Below, in pieces: positions 1-6,547 of a stretch of DNA of 64,000 nucleotides. Within the stretch, counting starts at the first letter, position 1. Every line of letters begins with the position of its first letter. The position numbers and the translations under genes are program-made. This DNA is from an uncultured bacterium (lineage in GTDB: Bacteria; Bacillota; Clostridia; Oscillospirales; Ruminococcaceae): assembly GCA_905215965.1 (NCBI GenBank), contig CAJMSD010000006.1, positions 124,001-188,000 on the forward strand. The letters are read 5' to 3'. The notes below the pieces were generated by a model, which made no database searches, had not been told where the DNA came from, and saw only the letters and a list, made by a program, of their open reading frames with translations.

Positions 1-17
1 GATAAATTTCTGATTAT

Positions 18-46
18 AAAAAAGGAACTGTGGATTCCACAGTTCC
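18..46 (-). terminator. Rho-independent terminator, leftward
   Basis: A perfect 10-bp stem (24-33 with 37-46) and a 3-nt loop are preceded on the + strand by six A residues. Read on the minus strand this is a stem followed by a U tract, so it would end a leftward transcript whose gene is not visible in the window. Confidence 0.6.
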
Positions 47-207
47 AGCCTGTCAGAAAAGTCACAAATTGGGAAGTGTTGTAACGTCTTTTAGTCAAAT
101 TATATAATTACAAAAATAGTATGTGCGCCTTGCATAGTGTCATATCCCTTGACAGTTGAAAGACTCTGTGCAATCAAATGAATTTTAAATGAATTTTCTG
201 AAAAGAC

Positions 208-236
208 TTGACAAATCCCTTAAGGTGTCATATGAT
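208..236 (+). promoter_or_regulatory. Sigma-A promoter upstream of RepA-like gene
   Basis: TTGACA (208-213), a 17-nt spacer and TATGAT (231-236). The predicted start near 243 lies only about 17 nt before the terminator hairpin at 260, so the first product may be a very short RNA. The 9-mer GTGTCATAT overlaps the -10 (225-233) and is repeated at 137-145, a possible regulator site. Confidence 0.6.
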
Positions 237-259
237 ATTAGCTGGAGAGGTATATCATG

Positions 260-299
260 CCCACAGAGATCAATGGATCTTTGTGGGCTTTTTTGTTTT
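260..299 (+). terminator. Leader terminator before the RepA-like gene
   Basis: A 12-bp stem (260-271 with 276-287, one G-U pair) has a 4-nt loop and is followed by a T-rich tract to 299. It sits between a good promoter and the gene at 415, so it could attenuate that gene or end a small RNA. Confidence 0.65.
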
Positions 300-414
300 G
301 CAGGAATCATGCAATAAAGAAGTGATAAAAAATATTTCATCACTGCGCCGCACTATTATCTTGAGTACGCCGCACAAGTGAAATACAATAAAATTCAGAA
401 AGGGGATTGATAAG

Positions 415-1464
415 ATGAAAAAATTAGAAACTAAATCTTGCGAAGAAATTATGACAACTGTGTACAAGCCGATTGAATTTGTTGTTGACGGTTTGATTGC
501 AAAGGGATTGTATATCCTTGCAGGAGCGCCGAAGGTCGGCAAATCGTGGCTGTCGCTTGATGTCTGTTTGAGTATAGCAAAAGGAGAAAAGGTACTTGAT
601 CATGAAACGAAATGCGGAACGGCTTTGTACCTGTGTCTCGAGGACAGCTTCGAGCGAATACAGAAACGGTTGTATGAGTTGACAGACGAGCCGACTGAAA
701 ATCTGTACTTTGCTATCATGGCTGATACGATAGGCAGCGGTCTTGAAAATCAGATTGAGAAATTCAAAGCAGAGCATTCTGATTTGAAAATCGTTGTGAT
801 CGATACCCTGCAAATGATTCGTGAATCAACTGAAAATAGTTATGGCTCGGACTACAAAGAGCTGTCTGTTCTGAAAGTTCTTGCGGACAAGCTGGAAATT
901 GCAATCGTACTTGTGCATCACACACGAAAGTGTGCCGATAGCGATCCGTTTAATATGATTTCGGGTTCGACAGGATTAAGCGGTTGTGTTGATGGAAGTA
1001 TGGTTCTTGTAGAAACCAAACGGGGCAGTCGAAAAGCAAAGCTGCACTGTGTCGGACGTGACATTGAAAATGCTGAAATCAATTTGCTGTTCGACAGCAA
1101 GTTGAAAAAATGGAACGTCACTGACGAACCGACTGCTCCAAAAAACAAGGACAACATTTTTCTCTCTGCTGTTTACCTGTTCATAAAAGTGAGGAGTCAT
1201 TTCGAGGGTACGGCTACAGAATTAGTTGAGCAATTGAAATCAGTTACTGATGAAGAGTTCTTCGCAAACCGAGTAACCCGTGACCTTGTTCAGAACGGTT
1301 ACGAAATGAGTAAATATGGAATTGATTTTAAACATAAGCGTACTCATTCGGGTAGAATAATATGTCTTGATTATCGTGCGGAGCGTGACGGTAGTGACGG
1401 TAAAAACGGCAGCGGAGTTACTGTCACAAAACAGCTTGTGGAAGTGTCACAAACGTCTATATAG
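415..1464 (+). CDS. RepA-like P-loop ATPase (AAA_25/DnaB-like) of a mobile element
   Basis: A 349-residue protein with Walker A GAPKVGKS at about residues 37-44, a hydrophobic stretch ending in an Asp (VVIDTLQ) as Walker B, and a VHHTRK motif after it. These are the marks of the RepA/RecA-like hexameric helicase family used by plasmids and integrative elements to open replication origins. The C-terminal 100 residues lack a recognised domain and may bind DNA or a primase. It starts at ATG after an AAGGGG ribosome site. It lies behind a promoter/terminator leader and near small element genes and a serine recombinase, which fits a role in autonomous replication of the element. Assignment to the ATPase fold is firm; the exact role is inferred. 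Confidence 0.75.
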   Translation: MKKLETKSCEEIMTTVYKPIEFVVDGLIAKGLYILAGAPKVGKSWLSLDVCLSIAKGEKVLDHETKCGTALYLCLEDSFERIQKRLYELTDEPTENLYFAIMADTIGSGLENQIEKFKAEHSDLKIVVIDTLQMIRESTENSYGSDYKELSVLKVLADKLEIAIVLVHHTRKCADSDPFNMISGSTGLSGCVDGSMVLVETKRGSRKAKLHCVGRDIENAEINLLFDSKLKKWNVTDEPTAPKNKDNIFLSAVYLFIKVRSHFEGTATELVEQLKSVTDEEFFANRVTRDLVQNGYEMSKYGIDFKHKRTHSGRIICLDYRAERDGSDGKNGSGVTVTKQLVEVSQTSI

Positions 1465-1854
1465 CGTTGAATGCAGGGCGTGTCAGTAGAAATCAGGAAT
1501 CATTTTTTGCTGTCACGGTTCGATGTTACCGTCACGCATAAATCAGGGCGAATACCGCCCGAATTTGCCCTCAGATTTTAAGTCGGGAAAGTATCAGAAG
1601 AGGACACAAAAACGGCACACAGGGCAACGTGGAGCGTTTGTGAGCAAATCAATAAAATCTGAGAAATGTTGATGAAAAGAAACTACCTGACATATTGCAC
1701 AAACTCAGATTTTCAAGCAGTTCAGAAACTCCGATTAGTGTATTGCAGACCGGCTATCAAATGTCAAGGGGTAAAATGAAATTTTTTATAGTAAAAATGG
1801 TATGCTGACGCTGACCTTGTCGGGAACAAGGTCGAATAAAAATAGCGTCTATAG
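1465..1854. other. Non-coding stretch between RepA-like gene and IS110 transposase
   Basis: No convincing gene. The 10-mer CTCAGATTTT occurs at 1570-1579 and 1704-1713, and inverted at 1654-1663, an iteron-like arrangement downstream of a replication ATPase. An 8-bp hairpin (1813-1820 with 1826-1833) lies just past the transposase stop and probably belongs to the IS end. Confidence 0.4.
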
Positions 1855-3045
1855 TTACGCAACAATAGGAGTATATGATTTGTTGTCTCTTAGAACAGCA
1901 AAGATAACAGACACTATCTTTCTGGTGCAATGTCCTATGATATTCATATATCGTTTCCCTTCGGCGGCTTTCTTCTCATAGTAAGCTCTGAACATTGGAT
2001 CATGTTGGACTGCGATCACACACGCTTGCCATAACGCTCTGCGCAGATAAGGCGATCCACGTTTAGACATGTGATTCTTAATAGAGCAAAAGTCACCTGA
2101 CTGTTTTACAGTAGGATCAATACCGGCATATGCAGCAAGTTTATCTGCACTTTTAAAACGACTGATATCACCTATCTCACTTAAGATAACGGCTCCGAGC
2201 TTCGCTCCTATACCGGTAATTGTAGTAATTTTAGATTCAAGTTCTGATAATATTTCAGTTATCTGTTTATCAATGGCTTCGATTTGTTCTTGAATAAACA
2301 GTATTTGTTTTATGTAAACGACAATGAGATTAGCGTATATACCACAGGAATCAATTATGCCAAAAGTATTCTTTGCGGCATCCTTGATCTCTTTAGCTTT
2401 GCCAAGACCAAAGTATCCATTACTTGCCTTAGATAAAAGATTACTCATTGTCTGAGAATTAGCATTTTTCATTTTTTCGGGAGTAGGATATTTTAATAAT
2501 AATGCCATTGAACTGGCAACAAAAATGTTTGAAAATAGTTTCTCATACTCAGGAAACACCTGATCAATGAGAGCTGTAGTTTTACGTTTCAAATCCGAAA
2601 CACTGTCAACGATGAAGTATCTGTTTCTTGAAAGTTCCCGCAGTGCAAACAGCTTTTCCTGCGGAACATTGGATTCGGAATATTTACCGAAACGAATTAC
2701 TTCAGCTATGATAAAAGAGTCTCTTGCATCAGTTTTACTCTGCCTGATATACATTCCACGCAGAGCATCGGATTGTATTGGGTTGAATACATGAACAGTG
2801 TATCCGTCTTTCATAAGCCTGGTGTACAAGGCAAGCCAGTAATGACTGGTTGATTCCATACCAAACGATATCTGCTCTCGAAACTTGGTAACAAGTTTTA
2901 TCTTGTTTAAGAGATAATGATATCCGTTCAGATCGTTTGTAAAGCTAAAGGCTTTGATTATAATGCTGCCTTTATCATCGGTTACAACAGCTTCATGCTT
3001 TCTTTTAGCAATATCAATTCCAACGTAATACACATTCAACACCAA
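1855..3045 (-). CDS. IS110-family transposase (DEDD recombinase)
   Basis: A 396-residue protein with the two-part IS110 layout. The N-terminal RuvC-like DEDD domain begins VGIDIAKRKHEA, with an acidic residue in GMESTSHYW. The C-terminal Transposase_20 domain has the helix-hairpin-helix-like ITGIGAKLGAVILSEIG stretch and the SKRGSPYLRR segment carrying the conserved catalytic serine. Length is normal for the family and the frame is intact, so it may be active. IS110 enzymes insert DNA under guidance of a bridge (seek) RNA made from the element's non-coding end, which matches the hairpins upstream of this gene. Confidence 0.92.
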   Translation of the reverse strand: MVLNVYYVGIDIAKRKHEAVVTDDKGSIIIKAFSFTNDLNGYHYLLNKIKLVTKFREQISFGMESTSHYWLALYTRLMKDGYTVHVFNPIQSDALRGMYIRQSKTDARDSFIIAEVIRFGKYSESNVPQEKLFALRELSRNRYFIVDSVSDLKRKTTALIDQVFPEYEKLFSNIFVASSMALLLKYPTPEKMKNANSQTMSNLLSKASNGYFGLGKAKEIKDAAKNTFGIIDSCGIYANLIVVYIKQILFIQEQIEAIDKQITEILSELESKITTITGIGAKLGAVILSEIGDISRFKSADKLAAYAGIDPTVKQSGDFCSIKNHMSKRGSPYLRRALWQACVIAVQHDPMFRAYYEKKAAEGKRYMNIIGHCTRKIVSVIFAVLRDNKSYTPIVA

Positions 3046-3160
3046 CCATTAAAAATTTACAGACAGTCCTCATGATCTTATGAATCATAACCTGCTTTGA
3101 TATCAGCAGAACAGCAAAGGTGCTGCCCACATCCGGCTCATAAATGAAATTTCATAAGAT

Positions 3161-3350
3161 AGAGGTTACATTCTGCAGGAAGCGAAGCTGGGCTCGCAAA
3201 GTTAAAAGCAGTAAACCTCTGTCTGCATGAGAATATTATATCATACTCCTAAGAGATATGATCAAGTAAATTTAGTACGGCATTATCAGAATCCCATTCT
3301 GCAGGAAGTGAACTGTACCACACGGTTAAAGAAGAGAATTCTGATATGCC
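3161..3350 (-). ncRNA. Candidate IS110 bridge RNA (two-loop guide RNA)
   Basis: Two hairpins lie upstream of the transposase. Hairpin A (3161-3220) has a 7-bp outer stem (3161-3167 with 3214-3220) and an inner stem (3182-3185 with 3194-3197). Hairpin B (3279-3350) has a 13-bp outer stem with one bulge (3279-3292 with 3338-3350) and a short inner stem. The internal loops share an identical 14-mer (3169-3182 and 3295-3308) on one side and GTTAAA (3201-3206 and 3325-3330) on the other. Two similar internal-loop hairpins in series are the known architecture of the target- and donor-binding loops of IS110 bridge RNAs. Strand is inferred from the transposase direction. Confidence 0.6.
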
Positions 3351-3426
3351 ATTATATCAGGTAAACTGATATACGAATTAGAAGGGTGGTCTGATATTTT
3401 TGGACTAATTATATTATAGCAAGTTA

Positions 3427-3699
3427 AAGCAGCGGAGTCGCTGCGTTCACAGCGGACGGCAAAGCCGACCGCATATCGGCAAAAACTGGCTTTCCAATTT
3501 AGGGGTTGTACGTTCACCTAACTGCATAATATCGGGGTTGCAGGTGGCTGTAAAGGCTGAAAACTGCTGAATTATCAGGAGTTGCTGGATGTTTTAAACG
3601 TATTATGCGCAGTTTCAACTGTAAAATTTCGTTGCCGTTGGTGAATAGACTTCCGCAGAAAAGTGTGGTATTCTTGTAGGCTGACGAGGAGGTGACCGC
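3427..3699. other. Non-coding stretch with two GC-rich hairpins
   Basis: The segment contains a 6-bp hairpin GCAGCG/CGCTGC near 3429-3446 and a second stem GCGG-CGGC/GCCG-CCGC near 3453-3472, possibly just outside the IS. The rest to 3645 has no gene I can support; it ends in the promoter at 3646-3674. Confidence 0.4.
3646..3674 (+). promoter_or_regulatory. Extended -10 promoter
   Basis: TAGACT (3646-3651), a 17-nt spacer and TGG-TATTCT with the -10 at 3669-3674. The stretch GTGTGGTAT is shared with promoters at 4531 and 6237 in the same element. It drives the small gene at 3700. Confidence 0.5.
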
Positions 3700-3981
3700 A
3701 TGAAAATACTGGAGGATTTTTACTATGGCAATATAAGACCATCCGAGCGTTGCGTGAAAAAGGACAGCGAGTATGACCGGATGGGAAAGGAATGGCAAAA
3801 GCTTCACGAAGCATTTACTGAGAAATTTTCCGAGGAAGAGATGAAAAATTTTAATGAGCTTATTGACCTTCAAGGTCATATGTCGGAAATCATTGCTGCT
3901 GAGAATTATATGCAAGGCTTCCGTCATGGAGCAGAAATGATTCTCAATGTGCTGTTCGGTGAAAGCGAAAATATCAAGTAA
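3700..3981 (+). CDS. Small element-encoded protein (DUF6809-like)
   Basis: A 93-residue acidic helical protein behind a strong GAGGAGG site. It resembles the small proteins found next to serine recombinases in clostridial integrative elements (DUF6809 type), with an EYDRMGKEWQKLHEAF-type helix and a C-terminal QGFRHGAEMIL segment. No catalytic motif or membrane segment is visible. The function is unknown; its position between the IS and the recombinase and its own element-type promoter suggest an accessory or regulatory role. The family label is from memory and moderately certain. Confidence 0.65.
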   Translation: MKILEDFYYGNIRPSERCVKKDSEYDRMGKEWQKLHEAFTEKFSEEEMKNFNELIDLQGHMSEIIAAENYMQGFRHGAEMILNVLFGESENIK

Positions 3982-3999
3982 AACGACTATCGGAGACTA

Positions 4000-4024
4000 C
4001 AGAGAGGGCGATTCGTCCTCTCTG
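4000..4024 (+). other. RNA hairpin between small element genes
   Basis: AGAGAGG and CCTCTCT pair around a 9-nt loop in the leader of the genes at 4060 and 4112. No T tract follows, so it is more likely an mRNA structure than a terminator. Confidence 0.35.
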
Positions 4025-4059
4025 AATCTCTTGAAATAAAATAACAGGAGGGATCAAAA

Positions 4060-4104
4060 ATGTATCAGACGAATAAAACACAGGACGTATTGAGAGGAGC
4101 GTGA
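4060..4104 (+). CDS. 14-codon leader peptide
   Basis: A short frame encoding MYQTNKTQDVLRGA follows a strong CAGGAGGG site at the right spacing. Its last codons contain the GAGAGGAG site of the next gene, and its stop at 4102-4104 lies 7 nt before that gene's TTG start, a layout typical of translational coupling. Function of the peptide is unknown; it may only regulate the next gene. Confidence 0.5.
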   Translation: MYQTNKTQDVLRGA

Positions 4105-4111
4105 TAATATT

Positions 4112-4435
4112 TTGGAAGATGTAAAAATTATAAAGAAAGATCCAAAGTCACTTGCAAAACCGTTGTGCATGGATAACCCTGAGATTCAGGCGGCGGAATA
4201 CCACGATCATTATATTGACGGAGTGACCTACAGAGTGTGGTCGGCATTTGAGGGTAAGACAGAGGCCAAGAAAAGTCTCGGAGAGCTTATGCTCCGCAGG
4301 CTCGAATCTGGAGAAGATGTTGAAGAAGTCGTAGACGAACATGAACTAGAGATACAGCGTATCAACGAGGAAACTTGTAAATTATTTGAAGATAATATTG
4401 ATATGTCTGAAGAAATAATGCTGCTGAATCTATAG
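4112..4435 (+). CDS. Small transposon-encoded protein (TnpW-like)
   Basis: A 107-residue acidic protein. A central segment of the type IDGVTYRVWSAFEGK, followed by a helix with LGELMLRRL, resembles small TnpW-like proteins next to clostridial recombinases. The start is a TTG: an upstream stop in the same frame (4091-4093) leaves no ATG or GTG before it, and GAGAGGAG lies 12 nt upstream. It appears coupled to the 14-codon leader and precedes the serine recombinase gene. Its biochemical role is unknown. Confidence 0.6.
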   Translation: MEDVKIIKKDPKSLAKPLCMDNPEIQAAEYHDHYIDGVTYRVWSAFEGKTEAKKSLGELMLRRLESGEDVEEVVDEHELEIQRINEETCKLFEDNIDMSEEIMLLNL

Positions 4436-4507
4436 TCCGTATTTAACAAAAAACAAAAGTCCCATTTATTGATTCATACAAACTTTAGAACAGCAGTCGG
4501 ATTATGC

Positions 4508-4536
4508 TGGAATTGCAGAGTCAAATGTGGTATAAT
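4508..4536 (+). promoter_or_regulatory. Promoter of the serine recombinase gene
   Basis: A weak -35 TGGAAT (4508-4513), a 17-nt spacer and an extended consensus -10 TGG-TATAAT (4531-4536). It shares the TGTGGTAT core with two other promoters in this element. Confidence 0.55.
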
Positions 4537-4584
4537 TGGCTCGTAAGGCTATGCGTGTCCGGCTGCTGAGAAAGGAGCAGAAAT

Positions 4585-6228
4585 ATGGATAAACAGCAGC
4601 ATTACAGCGCAGCGCTCTATTGCAGACTTTCGGTTGACGATGGAAACTACGGCGGAAGCGTCAGCATCGAAACGCAGAAAATTATGCTTGAACAGTACTG
4701 CAAGGATCACGCAATCAAAGATTACACTTATTATTGTGACGACGGTTCGTCAGGAACAAACTTCAACAGACCGTCGTTTCAGCAGATGTATAACGATATC
4801 AACAATGGAAAAATCAACCTTGTTATCGTGAAAGATTTGTCCCGATTCGGAAGAAATTATATCGAAGTGGGAGCATATGTTGAGGAATTCAAGGAAAGCG
4901 GAGTACGATTTATAGCCGCAGATGACAACTATGATTCACTGGTAAACAGTGATGATCTGATGTTCCCAATGAAGAATGTTATCAACGAGCTGTACGCCCG
5001 TGACGTTTCTAAAAAGACCAAAGCCGCTAAGAAAGCTAAAGCTCGTGCAGGTCAGTATATTGGTTCAAAGCCGCCATTCGGCTACAAGCTTGACCCGAAC
5101 GATCGACATCATCTGATAGTTGACGAGCCTGCTGCGGAGGTTGTCCGCAGGATATTCAGGCTGGCGGCAGAGGGCGTAGGCTACAATAAGATGGCAAAAA
5201 TATTTCGGGCAGAGAAAGTCCTTACTCCGATAGCGTACTTCAATCTAAATAATCCGGATTACTTTAAGTCAGACTACTGGCGAAAAGAATTTGATTGGCA
5301 CGTTACCTCTATCCGTGTAATTCTCAACAACGAGGTCTACCTCGGAAAGCTTGTGTACGGTAAGCAGCGATGCAAGTCTATGAAAAGCAAAAGTGTTGTG
5401 AAAAATCCGAGAGAGGACTGGATAATTGTTGACAACTGTCATGAGCCTGTTATCAGTCAGGAATTGTGGGATACTGTGCAGAAGATACTTAATTCCAAGC
5501 ACCGTACTGCCAAAACGGGAGAGGTTCAGATGTTCGCAGGACTGCTCTACTGTGCAGACTGCGGTCATGCGCTCACCTACTCACAGAAGAAACGCAGTGA
5601 CGGAACGTATCATGGTACATATTCCTGCTGGATGTACAAAACACATGGCAAGGAATACTGTGCCTCCCACTACATCACATACAATACGATATACAATCTT
5701 GTGCTGATAGACGTTCAGCGTATACTGTTCGAGTATCGCCGTAACGAAAAAGGATTCAAGCGTTTTCTCGACAGCAAATATCAGTCGTCCACCGAACGTG
5801 AATCCGCCGGACTTCAAAAGGAGTACGAGCAGAAACAGAAACGCTGCGGAGAACTCGACAAGATCATCAGCAAGCTCTATGAGGACAGCGTACTGGGCAA
5901 GATCAGCGAGAGCCGTTTTGAAAGTATGTCACTGGGATACGAAAAGGAACAGGAAGAGATCCGCAAGGATTTGCCGGAGCTGAAAATAAGGATCGAACAT
6001 CTGAAAGAGAAATCCAATGCGGCGGACAAATTCATAAATGTTATACGCAAGTACACGATAATTGATAAGTTGGACGCTGCGATCCTCAATGAGCTGATCG
6101 ACAAGATAGTTGTTCATCACAAGGAAAAGTCCGAGGACGGCAGCACCTATCAGCAGATTGAGATTTTCTATAGATTTATTGGAAAATTAAATGAAAATAT
6201 TAAAAATAAAATATTGACACTGAGTTGA
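4585..6228 (+). CDS. Large serine recombinase (TnpX-like site-specific integrase)
   Basis: A 547-residue recombinase. The N-terminal resolvase domain has the nucleophile Ser16 in YCRLSVDDG and the arginine-bearing DLSRFGRNY motif. The Recombinase domain follows (KPPFGYKLDPN onward), then a zinc ribbon (CADCGHA ... C ... C, about residues 320-360), a long coiled coil and a C-terminal domain of the DUF4368 type. These enzymes cut and join att sites to insert and excise elements. It is complete, with an AAGGAG site before ATG. A sigma-A promoter overlaps its last codons and fires outward. A tRNA 3' fragment lies 70 bp beyond, marking the likely element end, so this is probably the integrase of the left-hand element. 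Confidence 0.9.
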   Translation: MDKQQHYSAALYCRLSVDDGNYGGSVSIETQKIMLEQYCKDHAIKDYTYYCDDGSSGTNFNRPSFQQMYNDINNGKINLVIVKDLSRFGRNYIEVGAYVEEFKESGVRFIAADDNYDSLVNSDDLMFPMKNVINELYARDVSKKTKAAKKAKARAGQYIGSKPPFGYKLDPNDRHHLIVDEPAAEVVRRIFRLAAEGVGYNKMAKIFRAEKVLTPIAYFNLNNPDYFKSDYWRKEFDWHVTSIRVILNNEVYLGKLVYGKQRCKSMKSKSVVKNPREDWIIVDNCHEPVISQELWDTVQKILNSKHRTAKTGEVQMFAGLLYCADCGHALTYSQKKRSDGTYHGTYSCWMYKTHGKEYCASHYITYNTIYNLVLIDVQRILFEYRRNEKGFKRFLDSKYQSSTERESAGLQKEYEQKQKRCGELDKIISKLYEDSVLGKISESRFESMSLGYEKEQEEIRKDLPELKIRIEHLKEKSNAADKFINVIRKYTIIDKLDAAILNELIDKIVVHHKEKSEDGSTYQQIEIFYRFIGKLNENIKNKILTLS

Positions 6229-6242
6229 AAGTGTGGTATACT
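6214..6242 (+). promoter_or_regulatory. Outward promoter at the element's right end
   Basis: TTGACA (6214-6219), exactly 17 nt, then TATACT (6237-6242) with a TG extension. It straddles the recombinase stop codon (6226-6228) and points across the junction. In a circular excised form it would read into the opposite end of the element. Confidence 0.65.
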
Positions 6243-6292
6243 TAATTTATAAGAATATTGGAGTATGAAACGTCTCTTTAAATACAACTCAT

Positions 6293-6324
6293 GGTCGCAG
6301 GTTCGAGTCCCGTCACAAGCTCCA
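6293..6324 (+). pseudogene. 3' fragment of a tRNA gene, likely attachment site
   Basis: The stretch contains a T arm (GCAGG TTCGAGT CCCGT) and an acceptor-like end CACAAGCTCC. No D arm, anticodon arm or 5' acceptor strand lies upstream. The T stem has one A-C mismatch, as expected for a chimeric or decayed copy. A tRNA 3' end at an element border is a common mark of an integration site. The amino-acid identity cannot be told. Confidence 0.55.
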
Positions 6325-6354
6325 GCCGAGCCGCTTAGCGAGTGACGGCATAAT

Positions 6355-6390
6355 TCGGGTCTGCTTTTTAGTAGACCCGATATTTTTTAT
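6355..6390 (+). terminator. Rho-independent terminator
   Basis: A 10-bp stem with one G-U pair (6355-6364 with 6371-6380) and a 6-nt loop are followed by a T-rich run. It would stop the outward transcript from the promoter at 6214 about 130 nt after its start. Confidence 0.65.
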
Positions 6391-6449
6391 CACGAAGGTT
6401 TAATTTTATCAATTTGATAGTAGTTGGCTTAGCGAGCGGCAGCGTAATT

Positions 6450-6483
6450 TGGGTCTGTTCTTTAGCAGACTCAATATTTTTTT
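6450..6483 (+). terminator. Second, diverged copy of the terminator
   Basis: An 8-bp stem (6450-6457 with 6466-6473) and a long T run. The upstream sequence CTTAGCGAG...GGCA..GTAATT is shared with the first terminator, so the two look like a diverged tandem duplication. Confidence 0.55.
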
Positions 6484-6495
6484 ACAAATAAATAT

Positions 6496-6544
6496 AAAAA
6501 ACGCGGCAGCCGAAGTAAAATCAGCTGCCGTGAATTTATTTTTT
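6496..6544 (-). terminator. Bidirectional terminator of the amt-glnA operon
   Basis: A 9-bp stem (6502-6510 with 6524-6532) is flanked by an A run on the left and a T run on the right. It can end the leftward amt-dapF-pyrG-dapL-glnA transcript and any rightward one. Confidence 0.7.
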
Positions 6545-6547
6545 TGA

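Larger units (their letters stand above)
1790..3420 (-). mobile_element. IS110-family insertion sequence, ends approximate
   Basis: It contains one transposase gene on the minus strand and, upstream of it, a long non-coding end that folds into two similar internal-loop hairpins. IS110 elements lack terminal inverted repeats and usually leave no target duplication, so the ends given here are estimates from gene and hairpin positions only. Confidence 0.45.

Noticed and set aside
270..542. Leftward 90-residue reading frame over the RepA leader
   Set aside because: It overlaps the start of a well-supported gene on the other strand and crosses a terminator hairpin. No ribosome site.
1813..1840. 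Terminator for the IS110 transposase
   Set aside because: The 8-bp hairpin has no T run in either direction. It is treated as part of the IS end.
6293..6324. Functional tRNA gene
   Set aside because: Only the T arm and 3' acceptor strand exist; there is no anticodon arm or 5' half upstream.
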